From: Mycolicibacter virginiensis
Lineage (GTDB): Bacteria > Actinomycetota > Actinomycetes > Mycobacteriales > Mycobacteriaceae
Length of the DNA: 64,000 nucleotides
NCBI RefSeq assembly: GCF_022374935.2
Contig: NZ_CP092430.2
Coordinates: 1,054,001-1,118,000, forward strand
Direction: 5' to 3'
This document shows positions 16,486 through 25,782 of the stretch, one piece after another. Position 1 is the stretch's first letter. The number at the start of each line of letters is the position of its first letter. The notes under the pieces are model-generated. The model saw only the letters and a program-made list of their open reading frames with translations. It searched no databases and was not told the origin of the DNA. Both the position numbers and the translations under genes were made by a program.

Positions 16486-18081
16486 TCACATCCGGAAGAC
16501 GCCGAAGTTCGACGTCCCCTCGATCGGGCCACTGGCGATGGCGGACAAACACATTCCCAATACAGTGCGGGTATCGCGCGGGTCGATCACGCCGTCGTCG
16601 TAGAGCATCCCCGACAGCACGAGCGGCAGTGACTCGGCTTCGATCTGGCCCTCGACCATGGCACGCATGGCGGCGTCGGCCTGCTCGTCGACCTGTTGCC
16701 CGCGGGCCTCGGTGGCCGCCCGGTTCACGATGGACAGCACGCCCGCGAGCTGCGCCCCGCCCATCACCGAGGACTTGGCCGATGGCCACGCGAACAGAAA
16801 ACGGGGATCGTAGGCGCGCCCACACATGCCGTAGTGCCCGGCGCCGTAGGAGGCGCCCAGCAGCAGCGAGATGTGCGGCACCGTCGAATTGGATACGGCG
16901 TTGATCATCATCGAGCCGTGCTTGATCATGCCACCCTCTTCGTAGTCCTTGCCCACCATGTAGCCGGTGGTGTTGTGCAGGAACAACAATGGGGTATTGG
17001 AGCGGTTGGCCAACTGGATGAACTGGGTGGCCTTCTGGGATTCTTCGCTGAACAGCACGCCCCGCGCATTGGCCAGGATGCCGATCGGATATCCGTGTAG
17101 CCGTGCCCAACCGGTCACCAACGAAGACCCGTAGAGCGGCTTGAACTCATCGAAGTCCGAACCGTCGACGATCCGGGCGATCACTTCGCGGGGGTCGAAC
17201 GGGATGCGCAGGTCGGCAGGCACGATGCCGATCAGCTCTTCGGAGTCGAACAGCGGCTCGGTCACCGGCTTGGGCTTCGGGCCCTGCTTGGCCCAGTTCA
17301 GCCGGGCCACGATCCGTCGACCGATCCGCACCGCGTCAAGCTCGTCGTTGGCGAGGTAATCACCCAGCCCCGAAGTGCGCGAGTGCATCTCGGCGCCGCC
17401 GAGTGATTCGTCGTCGGACTCTTCGCCGGTGGCCATCTTCACCAGCGGTGGTCCGGCCAGGAATACCTTGGACCGTTCCTTGATCATCACCACGTGATCG
17501 GACATGCCGGGCACATAGGCTCCACCGGCGGTGGAGTTGCCGAACACCAGCGCGATAGTGGGGATGCCGGCGGCCGACAGGCGCGTCAGGTCGCGGAACA
17601 TCTGACCGCCCGGGATGAAGACTTCCTTCTGGGTGGGCAGGTCCGCTCCGCCGGATTCCACCAGGGAGATCACCGGAAGCCGGTTCTCCAGGGCGATCTT
17701 GTTGGCCCGCAGGATCTTGCGCAGCGTCCAGGGGTTGGACGTGCCGCCCTTAACCGTCGGGTCGTTGGCTACGATCATGCACTCCACGCCTTCGACCGCG
17801 CCGATCCCGGTGACCAGGCTGGCCCCGACCTGGAAGGCGCTGCCCCAGGCGGCCAAGGGGCACAGTTCCAGGAACGGTGAGTCGGCGTCGATCAGCGCCT
17901 CGATGCGTTCCCGGGCGGTGAGCTTGCCGCGGGAATGGTGGCGCTCGACGTACTTGGGTCCGCCGCCGGCGAGTGCTTTGGCGTGCTCGGCGTCGATCTC
18001 GGCGAGTTTGTCGGTCAGCGCCTGTGCCGCCTCGTTATAGGCGGGGGAGTTGGGGTCGAGGGTGGACTTCAGGGTGGTCAT
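16486..18081 (-). CDS. accD2: Acyl-CoA carboxylase beta subunit (carboxyltransferase), AccD2-like
   Basis: 531 residues from ATG 18081 (a GTG two codons upstream is possible). Carboxyltransferase features: K-L-T-A-R-E-R-I-E-A-L-I-D near residue 55, and G-A-S-Y-G-A-G-H-Y-G-M-C-G-R-A-Y in the C-terminal half, which is the pattern of methylcrotonyl-CoA carboxylase-type beta subunits rather than propionyl-CoA ones. N-T-T-G-Y-M-V-G-K also fits. It precedes accA2 in the operon. Substrate is inferred as a 3-methyl-branched unsaturated acyl-CoA. Confidence 0.93.
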   Translation of the reverse strand: MTTLKSTLDPNSPAYNEAAQALTDKLAEIDAEHAKALAGGGPKYVERHHSRGKLTARERIEALIDADSPFLELCPLAAWGSAFQVGASLVTGIGAVEGVECMIVANDPTVKGGTSNPWTLRKILRANKIALENRLPVISLVESGGADLPTQKEVFIPGGQMFRDLTRLSAAGIPTIALVFGNSTAGGAYVPGMSDHVVMIKERSKVFLAGPPLVKMATGEESDDESLGGAEMHSRTSGLGDYLANDELDAVRIGRRIVARLNWAKQGPKPKPVTEPLFDSEELIGIVPADLRIPFDPREVIARIVDGSDFDEFKPLYGSSLVTGWARLHGYPIGILANARGVLFSEESQKATQFIQLANRSNTPLLFLHNTTGYMVGKDYEEGGMIKHGSMMINAVSNSTVPHISLLLGASYGAGHYGMCGRAYDPRFLFAWPSAKSSVMGGAQLAGVLSIVNRAATEARGQQVDEQADAAMRAMVEGQIEAESLPLVLSGMLYDDGVIDPRDTRTVLGMCLSAIASGPIEGTSNFGVFRM

Positions 18082-18139
18082 AGCCACCCCCGACGATGCA
18101 GAGCGGAGCTTGCGGAGTGATGAGGAGGAGGGGGAGTAA
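18082..18139. other. Intergenic spacer with a CT-rich boilerplate sequence
   Basis: Between fadE13 and accD2. On the minus strand it reads through CTCCCCCTCCTCCTCATCA followed by CTCCGCAAGCTCCGCTCTGC. Similar pyrimidine-rich strings recur between mycobacterial genes in my recollection. It sits inside an operon, so it does not look like a terminator; no hairpin is evident. Confidence 0.4.
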
Positions 18140-19288
18140 TCATGATTGGTATCCCAGCGTCTTGGCGGCCAATGAGGTCAGGATCTCGGTGGTTCCACCG
18201 CCGATACCGATGATGCGCATGTCCCGATACTGACGCTCCACCTCGGACTCGGCCATATAACCCATGCCCCCGAACAGCTGCACCGCCTGGTTGGCCACCC
18301 ACTCTCCGGCCTCCACCGCGGTGTTCTTGGCGAAACACACCTCCGGGATGAGGAAGGCTTCACCGGCCAGCTGCCGCTCGACGACGTGGCGGGTGTAGAC
18401 CCGCGCCACATCGATGCGGCGGGCCATCTCGGCCAGCGTGTTCTGCACCGCCTGCCGCGAGATCAGTGGCCGGCCGAACGTCTCGCGGTCCCGACACCAC
18501 GCCAGAGTCAGGTCCAGGCAGCGCTGCGCGCTGGCATAGGCCTGCGCGGCCAGCCCGACCCGCTCGGAGACGAACGCCGCGGCGATCTGGGCGAAGCCGG
18601 TGTTCTCGACACCGACCAGATTGGCGATCGGAACCCGGGCGTCGACATAGGACAGCTCGGCGGTGTCCGAGGATCGCCAGCCCATCTTCTCCAGCTTGCG
18701 ACTCACCTCAAACCCCGGCGTGCCCTTCTCGACCACCAGCAGCGACACCCCGGCCGCTCCCGGCCCACCAGTGCGCACCGCGGTGACGACGTAGTCGGCG
18801 CGCACGGCGGAGGTGATGAAGGTCTTGGAGCCGTTGACCACGTAGTGGTCGCCGTCCAGGCGTGCCGTGGTGCGCAGGTGCCCGACATCCGAGCCGCCGC
18901 CGGGCTCGGTGATGGCCAGCGAACCGATCTTCTCGCCGGCCAGCGTGGGGCGGACGAACTCCTCGATCAGCCGCGCATCGCCCGAGGCGATCATGTGTGG
19001 CACCGCGATACCGCAGGTGAACAGGGAGGCGAACACCCCGCCCGGTGCCCCGGCCTGGTGCATCTCCTCGCAGACGATCACCGCGTCGGCGCCGTCGCCG
19101 CCACTGCCGCCGACCTCCTCGGGGAAACCCGCACCCAACAAGCCGACCTCGGCAGCCTTGCGGTGCAGGTCGCGCGGCAGTTCGCCGGAGCGTTCCCACT
19201 CGTCGACGTGCGGCAGAATCTCGCGCTCGACGAATCCACGCACGGTCTTACGCAGAGCCTGGCGCTCGGCGGTATTCCAGATACTCAC
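18140..19288 (-). CDS. fadE13: Acyl-CoA dehydrogenase, FadE13-like
   Basis: 382 residues from GTG 19288, which overlaps the upstream stop (GTGA) and follows AAGGGGA. Motifs: S-L-A-I-T-E-P-G-G-G-S-D-V, N-G-S-K-T-F-I-T-S-A-V, and C-terminal Q-L-F-G-G-M-G-Y-M-A-E-S-E-V-E-R-Q-Y-R-D, typical of isovaleryl/citronellyl-CoA-type dehydrogenases. It is the second gene of the operon. A longer open frame upstream overlaps the AtuA-like gene in another register and is not coding. Confidence 0.92.
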   Translation of the reverse strand: MSIWNTAERQALRKTVRGFVEREILPHVDEWERSGELPRDLHRKAAEVGLLGAGFPEEVGGSGGDGADAVIVCEEMHQAGAPGGVFASLFTCGIAVPHMIASGDARLIEEFVRPTLAGEKIGSLAITEPGGGSDVGHLRTTARLDGDHYVVNGSKTFITSAVRADYVVTAVRTGGPGAAGVSLLVVEKGTPGFEVSRKLEKMGWRSSDTAELSYVDARVPIANLVGVENTGFAQIAAAFVSERVGLAAQAYASAQRCLDLTLAWCRDRETFGRPLISRQAVQNTLAEMARRIDVARVYTRHVVERQLAGEAFLIPEVCFAKNTAVEAGEWVANQAVQLFGGMGYMAESEVERQYRDMRIIGIGGGTTEILTSLAAKTLGYQS

Positions 19289-21000
19289 AGTTCCCCTTCT
19301 GACAGCAGCTGCTCGGGTATCTCGAGGTGACGGCTGCGCAGCCATTCGCCCAGCCCCTTGGCCTGCGGATCGAACCGAGCCTGGTAGGCCACGCCCTGCC
19401 CGAGAATGCCCTCGACGACGAAGTTCAGCGCGCGCAACTTCGGCAACAGGTGCCGGGTGACCGGCAACTCGGCGGTCTCCGGCAGCAGGTCGCGCAGCTT
19501 TTCCACGGTCAACGTGTGCGCCAGCCAGCGCCACTGCGCGTCGGTGCGTACCCAGAGCCCGACGTTGGCCGAACCGCCCTTGTCGCCGCTGCGGGCGCCG
19601 GCGATCAGCCCCAAGGGCGCGCGCCGGGTCGGGCCCGCCGGCAACGGATCGGGAAGATCGGGCTCGGCGGCGGCCGCCAGCTCGAGCGTCTCGGTGGCGG
19701 CGGAGATGTCCACCCGGGTGCCGTCGGCGTGCACGGCGACGTGCGGCACCTGCGTGGCATCGACATAGCCGGGGGTGAAGACCCCGTAGACCTGGCCGTC
19801 ACCGGGCGGGGCGGTGACGCAGAACCCGGGATAGCTGGCCAGCGCGAGCTCGATGCCGGCCGCGGAGAACTTGCGGCCCACGTTGGCCGGGTCCGGGTCG
19901 CGCACCACACAGTGCAGCAGCGCGCTGGCGGTTTCCTCGGTGTCGGCGTCGGGGTGGTCGGTGCGCGACAACGTCCACTCCAGTTCGGCCGGCCGGACGG
20001 TCATGGCCGCCTCGAGCTGGGTGCGCAGCAGCGCGGCCTTGGCCTCGATGTCCAGGCCGGTCAGCACGAAAGTGGTGGAGTTGCGGAAGCCGCCGATGCT
20101 GTTCAGCGACACCTTGTAGGTAGGTGGGGGCGCCTCGCCGGTCACGCCGGAGATCCGCACCCGGTCCGGGCCGTCGGCCGACAGTTCGATGCTGTCCATC
20201 CGGGCGGTGACGTCGGGGTTGGCGTAGCGGGCGCCGGTGACCTCGTAGAGCAGTTGCGCGGTCACGGTGTCGACACTGACCAGTCCGCCGGTGCCGGCGT
20301 GCTTGGTGATCACCGATGAGCCGTCGTCGTGGATCTCGGCGAGCGGGAATCCGGGGTGCAGCATCTGCTCGGTGGGGATCTCGGTAAAGAAGGAGTAATT
20401 GCCGCCGCTGGCCTGGATGCCGCACTCGATGACGTGGCCGGCGACCACGGCACCGGCGAGTCGGTCGTAGTCCGTGCGGCTCCAGCCGAAGTGCGCGGCG
20501 GCGGGTCCCACGATCACCGACGCGTCGGTGACGCGGCCGGTGATCACCACGTCGGCGCCACCGGTCAGACACTCGGCGATGCCCCAGGCTCCCAGGTACG
20601 CGTTCGCTGTCAGCGGACTGCCCAAACCGAGCTCGGCGGCGCGGGGGAGCAGGTCATCACCCTCGACGTGGGCGACGCGGGCCGGAACGCCCAGGCGCTG
20701 CGCCAGCTCGCGCACCGCGTCGGCCAGGCCGGCCGGATTGAGGCCGCCGGCGTTGGCCACGATGCGAACGCCCTGGTCGAGGGCCAGTCCGAGGCACTGC
20801 TCGAGCTGGGTCAAGAAGGTCTTGGCGTAACCGCGCTCCGGGTTCTTCATCCGGTCGCGGCCCAGGATCAGCATGGTCAGCTCGGCCAGGTAGTCGCCGG
20901 TGAGATAGTCCAGCTCGCCACCGGTGAGCATCTCGTGCATGGCGGCGTGGCGATCGCCGTAGAACCCCGAGCAGTTACCGATTCGAACGGCTGCTGTCAT
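19285..21000 (-). CDS. DUF1446 / AtuA-like acyclic terpene utilisation protein
   Basis: 571 residues from ATG 21000. The N-terminus [11 protein letters not shown] and the later G-D-Y-L-A-E-L-T-M and A-N-A-G-G-L-N-P belong to the DUF1446/AtuA family, first described in the Pseudomonas acyclic terpene pathway. The C-terminus (after about residue 460: [14 protein letters not shown]) is the attached AtuA C-terminal domain. Gene position matches Rv0976c. It heads the operon atuA-fadE13-accD2-accA2-fadE12-echA7. Its biochemical role is unknown in every organism as far as I recall. Confidence 0.88.
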   Translation of the reverse strand: MTAAVRIGNCSGFYGDRHAAMHEMLTGGELDYLTGDYLAELTMLILGRDRMKNPERGYAKTFLTQLEQCLGLALDQGVRIVANAGGLNPAGLADAVRELAQRLGVPARVAHVEGDDLLPRAAELGLGSPLTANAYLGAWGIAECLTGGADVVITGRVTDASVIVGPAAAHFGWSRTDYDRLAGAVVAGHVIECGIQASGGNYSFFTEIPTEQMLHPGFPLAEIHDDGSSVITKHAGTGGLVSVDTVTAQLLYEVTGARYANPDVTARMDSIELSADGPDRVRISGVTGEAPPPTYKVSLNSIGGFRNSTTFVLTGLDIEAKAALLRTQLEAAMTVRPAELEWTLSRTDHPDADTEETASALLHCVVRDPDPANVGRKFSAAGIELALASYPGFCVTAPPGDGQVYGVFTPGYVDATQVPHVAVHADGTRVDISAATETLELAAAAEPDLPDPLPAGPTRRAPLGLIAGARSGDKGGSANVGLWVRTDAQWRWLAHTLTVEKLRDLLPETAELPVTRHLLPKLRALNFVVEGILGQGVAYQARFDPQAKGLGEWLRSRHLEIPEQLLSEGEL

Positions 21001-21018
21001 CCCCAAATCCCATCCCTC

Positions 21019-21034
21019 AACCAACCGGTAGGTT
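21019..21034. promoter_or_regulatory. Palindromic operator candidate ahead of the atuA-like operon
   Basis: AACCAACCGGTAGGTT is symmetrical around a central ACCGGT except for one symmetric base pair. It lies 19-34 nt upstream of the operon's first ATG. An adjacent CGGTACCG palindrome is at 21038-21045. The size fits a TetR-type repressor, as used by liu/atu operons elsewhere; no regulator gene is adjacent. Confidence 0.6.
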
Positions 21035-21179
21035 AGCCGGTACCGCCGGTGCCGCGTCAAGGCGCATCGTCACCGATCGGAGCTATTTTGGAGCCGACGC
21101 TGGTCACCGGCTATCCTTTCGGATAGTCCCGCCGCTGGTATCGAAGCGGCACTATGCCAACAACAGGAGAGGCTCGACC

Positions 21180-21353
21180 ATGGCCGTGCCGAAACGCAGG
21201 ATGTCGCGTGCGAACACTCGTAGTCGCCGCGCGCAGTGGAAGGCTGAGGCAACCGGCCTGGTCAACGTGACGGTCGCTGGCCGCGCGCACAAGGTGCCGC
21301 GTCGCCTCCTCAAAGCCGCGCGCTTGGGCCTCATTGACCTCGATCGCCGTTAA
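21180..21353 (+). CDS. rpmF: 50S ribosomal protein L32
   Basis: 57 residues, too short for many gene finders: starts [17 protein letters not shown] and ends I-D-L-D-R-R. AGGAGAGG lies 8-9 nt upstream of ATG. The usual C-x-x-C zinc knuckle is absent ([13 protein letters not shown] in its place), so it is the zinc-independent form of L32. It sits directly before mprA, as in M. tuberculosis (Rv0979A). Confidence 0.93.
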   Translation: MAVPKRRMSRANTRSRRAQWKAEATGLVNVTVAGRAHKVPRRLLKAARLGLIDLDRR

Positions 21354-21417
21354 ATAGGCACCGACACGACCGGCTCCTGACCCTCCAGATCGCCTTTCGG
21401 ATGATTGGATAGCACCC

Positions 21418-22110
21418 ATGGCTACCCGGGTACTGGTTGTTGATGACGATCGCGCTGTGCGCGAGTCGTTGCGCAGGTCTCTGTCGTTCAATGGTTACTC
21501 GGTCTCGCTGGCCACTGACGGCGTCGAGGCGCTCGAGGCGATCACCAGCGACCGTCCGGACGCGATGATCCTGGACGTCATGATGCCGCGGCTCGACGGA
21601 CTGGAAGTCTGTCGCCAGCTGCGTAGCACCGGTGACGACCTGCCGATCTTGGTCCTGACGGCCCGAGACTCGGTGTCCGAGCGGGTCGCCGGCCTCGATG
21701 CCGGTGCCGACGACTACCTGCCGAAGCCGTTTGCGCTGGAGGAACTGTTGGCGCGGATGCGGGCGCTGCTGCGCCGCACCACCGCCGAGGACCTGTCTGA
21801 ATCGGTCGCGATGTCGTTCGAGGACCTGACGCTGGACCCGGTGACCCGCGAGGTCACCCGCGGCGACCGGCAGATCAGCCTGACTCGCACCGAGTTCGCC
21901 CTGTTGGAGATGTTGATCGCCAACCCGCGTCGGGTGCTGACCCGCAGCCGGATCCTCGAGGAGGTGTGGGGCTTCGACTTCCCCACCTCGGGCAACGCGC
22001 TGGAGGTCTACATCGGGTACCTGCGACGCAAGACTGAGGCCGAAGGTGAGCCGCGGCTGATCTACACCGTGCGCGGGGTGGGTTACGTGCTGCGCGAGAC
22101 TCCTCCCTGA
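21418..22110 (+). CDS. mprA: Two-component response regulator MprA
   Basis: 230 residues of OmpR/PhoB type. Receiver domain residues: D-D-D near the N-terminus, phosphoacceptor D53 in [10 protein letters not shown] in L-V-L-T-A-R, and K in Y-L-P-K-P-F. The winged-helix DNA-binding domain covers about residues 128-228 ([11 protein letters not shown], then V-Y-I-G-Y-L-R-R-K). With mprB and pepD it forms the envelope-stress system known from M. tuberculosis that regulates sigE, sigB and pepD. Its stop overlaps the mprB ATG. Confidence 0.97.
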   Translation: MATRVLVVDDDRAVRESLRRSLSFNGYSVSLATDGVEALEAITSDRPDAMILDVMMPRLDGLEVCRQLRSTGDDLPILVLTARDSVSERVAGLDAGADDYLPKPFALEELLARMRALLRRTTAEDLSESVAMSFEDLTLDPVTREVTRGDRQISLTRTEFALLEMLIANPRRVLTRSRILEEVWGFDFPTSGNALEVYIGYLRRKTEAEGEPRLIYTVRGVGYVLRETPP

Positions 22111-23558
22111 TGCAATCCTTCCGCCGTCGACAGGGTGAAGAGGCGAAGAAGACCTCCCTGTCGCTGCGCTGGCGGGTGATGCTGCTGGCGATGTCGATGG
22201 TGGCATTGGTGGTGGTGTTGATGGCGGTGGCCGTCTACGCCGTGATCTCGGCTGCGCTCTACAACGACATCGACAATCAGTTGCAGAGTCGCGCGGAGAT
22301 GCTGATCGCCAGTGGTTCACTGGCTGCCGATCCCCGCAAGGCGATCGAGGGCACCGCCTACTCCGACGTCAACGCCATGCTGGTCAACCCGGGCCGGTCG
22401 ATCTACACGGCCAATCAGCCCGGTCAGCGGCTGCCGGTCGGACAACAGGAGAAGGCCGTCATCCGCGGCGAGCTGTTCCTGTCGCGCCGCACCGCATCGG
22501 GCCAGCGGGTGCTGGCCGTGCACCTGCCCAATGGCAGCACGCTGCTGATCTCCAAAAGCTTGGCACCCACCCGGGCGGTGACGATGAAGCTGCGGTGGGT
22601 GCTGCTGGTCGTCGGCGGGGTGGGTGTCGTGGTGGCCGCGGTGGCCGGCGGCATGGTCACCAGAACCGGGCTCAGACCGGTGGGCCGCCTGACCGAAGCG
22701 GCCGAACGCGTGGCGCGCACCGATGACTTGAGACCGATCCCGGTCTACGGCAGCGACGAATTGGCTCGCCTCACCGAGGCGTTCAACGCCATGTTGCGGG
22801 CCCTGGCCGAGTCGCGGGAGCGGCAGGCGCGACTCGTCGCCGACGCCGGACATGAGCTCAAGACCCCGTTGACATCGCTGCGCACCAACGTCGAGCTGCT
22901 GATGGCGTCCGCGGCTCCGGGCGCCCCGCAGTTGCCGGAGGAGGAGATGGCCGAGCTGCGTGCCGACGCAATCGGTCAGATCGAGGAATTGTCCACTCTG
23001 GTAGGCGATTTGGTAGACCTCACCCGCGACGACCAACGTGAGGTCGCCTACGAGCAGGTCGACATCACCGAGGTCGTCGACCGCAGCATGGAGCGGGTCC
23101 GGCGGCGCCGCAACGACATCGAATTCGATATCCAGGTCGTTCCCTGGCACGTCTACGGCGACGCCGCGGGTCTGTCCCGTGCGGTGCTCAACCTGCTCGA
23201 CAACGCGGCCAAGTGGAGCCCGTCGGGTGGGGTCGTGGGCTTGCGGATGCGGCAGCTCGACCCGACGCACATGGAGATGGTCGTGTCGGACGAGGGGCCG
23301 GGAATCCCGGAGAACCAACGGGAATTGGTCTTCGAGCGCTTCTACCGGTCGGACTCCGCGCGTGCCATGCCCGGGTCCGGGCTGGGCCTGGCGATCGTCA
23401 AACAGGTGGTGCTCAAACACGGCGGGGCGATCACCATCGGGGAGACCATCCCCGGCGGGCACCCGCCCGGAACATCGTTCCGGATGGTGCTGCCCGGCGG
23501 TCCGACATCGGCGGAAATGCCTGTCGGAGCAGTCACAGGCGGTTCTCAGTCCACGTAG
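22110..23558 (+). CDS. mprB: Two-component sensor histidine kinase MprB
   Basis: 482 residues. Transmembrane helices at about 24-48 and 160-180 enclose an extracytoplasmic sensor loop. HAMP follows (R-P-V-G-R-L-T-E-A-A), then the phosphorylated H248 in D-A-G-H-E-L-K-T-P-L. The ATPase domain has the N box N-L-L-D-N-A-A-K-W-S-P, G1 D-E-G-P-G-I-P, F box F-E-R-F-Y-R-S and G2 G-S-G-L-G-L-A-I-V. The start overlaps the mprA stop (TGATG). MprB phosphorylates MprA upon envelope stress. Confidence 0.97.
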   Translation: MQSFRRRQGEEAKKTSLSLRWRVMLLAMSMVALVVVLMAVAVYAVISAALYNDIDNQLQSRAEMLIASGSLAADPRKAIEGTAYSDVNAMLVNPGRSIYTANQPGQRLPVGQQEKAVIRGELFLSRRTASGQRVLAVHLPNGSTLLISKSLAPTRAVTMKLRWVLLVVGGVGVVVAAVAGGMVTRTGLRPVGRLTEAAERVARTDDLRPIPVYGSDELARLTEAFNAMLRALAESRERQARLVADAGHELKTPLTSLRTNVELLMASAAPGAPQLPEEEMAELRADAIGQIEELSTLVGDLVDLTRDDQREVAYEQVDITEVVDRSMERVRRRRNDIEFDIQVVPWHVYGDAAGLSRAVLNLLDNAAKWSPSGGVVGLRMRQLDPTHMEMVVSDEGPGIPENQRELVFERFYRSDSARAMPGSGLGLAIVKQVVLKHGGAITIGETIPGGHPPGTSFRMVLPGGPTSAEMPVGAVTGGSQST

Positions 23559-23613
23559 GCATGGTGGTGAGGCAACGTCGCCGCAGTCGTGTCCCTAGGA
23601 GTAGGCAACAAAC

Positions 23614-25047
23614 ATGACGAATTACCCCGGGTACCTCCCGCCGCCTCAACAACCGGAACGGTCCAACCCGGCCGGTGCAGCGGCGGGGGACCAACGCGGA
23701 CAGTCCGGTTATCCGGGCCGGCCCGCCCAGGGTTCGTACCCGCCGCCCTACGACTGGCGTTACGCCCCGCACCAGGGGCAGCAGCAGTCCGCCTATCGCT
23801 CCGCCTACGACGCCTCCTACGGCCGTCCCGGCGTGCCGAGCGGTCCGGGTGGTCCGAGTGGTCCGGGTGGTCCGGGTGGGGCACAGCCGAAACGTTCCCG
23901 GACGGGTTTGGTGCTGGGGGCGGTGGCGATCGCGGCGATGTCCGGCGTGATGGGCGGTGTGGTCGGTTCGGCACTGCACTCCGATCACAAGCCGGCCGCC
24001 ACCGGAAGCCACCTGCCGAGCATTCAGGCACCGGGTGTGCCGGCCGCGGTGAATCTGCCGGACGGCTCGGTGGAGAAGGTCGCGGCGAAGGTGGTCCCCA
24101 GCGTCGTCATGCTGGAGACGGACCTGGGCCGTCAGTCCGAGGAGGGCTCGGGCATCATCCTGTCGGCCGACGGGCTGATCTTGACCAACAACCACGTGGT
24201 GGCCGCCGCTGCCGCCAAACCCGACCCGAGCACCAAGCTTGACCCGGGCGGCAAGCCTGACGGAGCTCCCAAGGGCGCGCCGAGGACCACGGTGACCTTC
24301 GCCGATGGCCGCACCGCGCCGTTCACCGTGGTGGGCACGGACCCGGCCAGCGACATCGCCGTGGTGCGCGTGCAGGGCGTCTCGGACCTGACCCCGATCA
24401 CGATCGGCTCCTCAGCGGACCTGCGGGTGGGTCAGAACGTGGTTGCGGTCGGGTCGCCGCTTGGCCTGGAAGGCACCGTGACGACCGGGATCGTCAGTGC
24501 CCTCAACCGGCCCGTCTCCACCAGCGGCGAAGCCGGCAACCAGAACACGGTGCTCGACGCGATCCAGACCGATGCCGCCATCAACCCCGGCAACTCGGGC
24601 GGTGCGCTGGTCAACATGAACGGCGACCTGGTCGGGATCAACTCCGCGATCGCCACCATGGGCGGCGATTCCGCCGAAGCGCAGAGCGGTTCGATCGGCC
24701 TCGGCTTCGCGATCCCGGTGGATCAGGCCAAGCGGATCGCCGACGAACTCATCAACTCCCCGGACCACACCGCGTCGCACGCCTCGCTGGGGGTGCGCGT
24801 CACCAGCGAGCGCAGCCTGCACGGCGCCAAGGTGGTCGAGGTGGTGCCCGGGGAGGCGGCCGCCAAGGCCGGTCTGCCCGAGGGCGCGACCGTGACGGCT
24901 TTCGACAAGCGCCCCATCGGCAGCGCTGACGCGCTAGTGGCCGCGGTGCGCTCCAAAGCGCCCGGCGACCAAGTGACGCTGACCTACCTGGACGCGGGCG
25001 GGGCATCCAAGACCGCGCAGGTCACGCTCGGTAAAGCGCAGCAGTGA
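23614..25047 (+). CDS. pepD: HtrA-like serine protease PepD
   Basis: 477 residues. A Pro/Gly-rich cytoplasmic N-terminus (1-92) leads to one membrane helix at about 95-120. The trypsin-like domain has the full triad: H194 in T-N-N-H-V-V, D247 in D-I-A-V-V-R-V and S328 in G-N-S-G-G-A-L. A C-terminal PDZ domain spans about 380-470. It acts in the periplasmic space as protease/chaperone. The gene follows mprB by 55 nt and is part of the MprAB regulon in M. tuberculosis. Residues 205-225 are an unusual P-D-P-S-T-K-L-D-P-G-G-K insert between the His and Asp segments. Confidence 0.96.
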   Translation: MTNYPGYLPPPQQPERSNPAGAAAGDQRGQSGYPGRPAQGSYPPPYDWRYAPHQGQQQSAYRSAYDASYGRPGVPSGPGGPSGPGGPGGAQPKRSRTGLVLGAVAIAAMSGVMGGVVGSALHSDHKPAATGSHLPSIQAPGVPAAVNLPDGSVEKVAAKVVPSVVMLETDLGRQSEEGSGIILSADGLILTNNHVVAAAAAKPDPSTKLDPGGKPDGAPKGAPRTTVTFADGRTAPFTVVGTDPASDIAVVRVQGVSDLTPITIGSSADLRVGQNVVAVGSPLGLEGTVTTGIVSALNRPVSTSGEAGNQNTVLDAIQTDAAINPGNSGGALVNMNGDLVGINSAIATMGGDSAEAQSGSIGLGFAIPVDQAKRIADELINSPDHTASHASLGVRVTSERSLHGAKVVEVVPGEAAAKAGLPEGATVTAFDKRPIGSADALVAAVRSKAPGDQVTLTYLDAGGASKTAQVTLGKAQQ

Positions 25048-25150
25048 CGGGTTGGTGACTCCGACGGAGTACATGCGGCGGTCCCAACTTCGCCTCTCCT
25101 TCGTCGAGCCTCGCTGAACCGCCGGGAACCCGCGATATACGGTTGCACCC

Positions 25151-25645
25151 ATGGAGCAGTCCCGAGAACTCGCCGGCCGCGCCCTCGTCGTCGTTGTTGA
25201 CGACCGCACCGCCCACGGCGATGAGGACCACAGTGGCCCGTTGGTCACCGAATTGTTGGCCGAAGGCGGATTCATGGTCGACGGTGTCGTCGCCGTCGCC
25301 GCCGACGAGGTGGAGATCCGCAACGCGCTGAACACGGCGGTGATCGGCGGGGTCGACCTGGTTGTATCGGTGGGCGGGACTGGGGTCACCCCGCGCGACG
25401 TCACCCCCGAAGCCACCCGCGAGCTGCTGGACCGCGAGATCCTCGGCATCGCCGAGGCGCTGCGGGCCTCGGGGCTGTCGGCCGGCATCGCCGACGCGGG
25501 GCTGTCGCGTGGCCTGGCCGGCGTCTCGGGCAGCACCCTGGTGGTCAACCTGGCCGGGTCCCGGGCGGCGGTCCGCGACGGGATGGCGACACTGAACCCG
25601 CTGGCCGCGGCGATCATCGGCCAACTGTCCAGTCTGGAGATCTAG
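25151..25645 (+). CDS. moaB2: MoaB/Mog-type molybdopterin-binding protein
   Basis: 164 residues with the MoCF_biosynth fold: L-V-V-V-V-D-D-R-T-A-H-G-D-E-D near the N-terminus, V-S-V-G-G-T-G-V-T-P-R-D-V-T-P-E around residues 77-92 (G-G-T-G-x-x-x-R-D-x-T motif), and A-G-S-R-A-A-V near the end. MoaB/Mog adenylates molybdopterin in molybdenum cofactor biosynthesis. Position after pepD matches Rv0984, which is often mis-described as a pterin dehydratase. Confidence 0.92.
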   Translation: MEQSRELAGRALVVVVDDRTAHGDEDHSGPLVTELLAEGGFMVDGVVAVAADEVEIRNALNTAVIGGVDLVVSVGGTGVTPRDVTPEATRELLDREILGIAEALRASGLSAGIADAGLSRGLAGVSGSTLVVNLAGSRAAVRDGMATLNPLAAAIIGQLSSLEI

Positions 25646-25651
25646 GCGACC

Positions 25652-25768
25652 ATGCCCGGACTCGAAGAGCACCAGTCGTCGTCGGACGAACGCGATCCCG
25701 ACGACGCTCGCGAGGCCGAAGAACGCGAGCGCTGGTTGCGGGACAACATCCCGCCGCATCACGGTTGA
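25652..25768 (+). CDS. Small acidic protein, 38 residues, hypothetical
   Basis: ATG 25652 is 4 nt after the moaB2 stop. The product is highly charged: D-E-R-D-P-D-D-A-R-E-A-E-E-R-E-R-W-L-R-D-N-I-P. Codon third positions are G/C in nearly every codon, as in neighbouring real genes, which supports translation. There is no strong ribosome binding site other than GAGAT inside moaB2, consistent with coupling. A predicted amphipathic helix ends in W-L-R-D-N-I-P-P-H-H-G. Function unknown. Confidence 0.6.
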   Translation: MPGLEEHQSSSDERDPDDAREAEERERWLRDNIPPHHG

Positions 25769-25782
25769 GGTTCGACTTCGCG

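Noticed and set aside
25057..25070. Hairpin ACTCC-GAC-GGAGT after pepD
   Set aside because: Five-base stem without supporting features.
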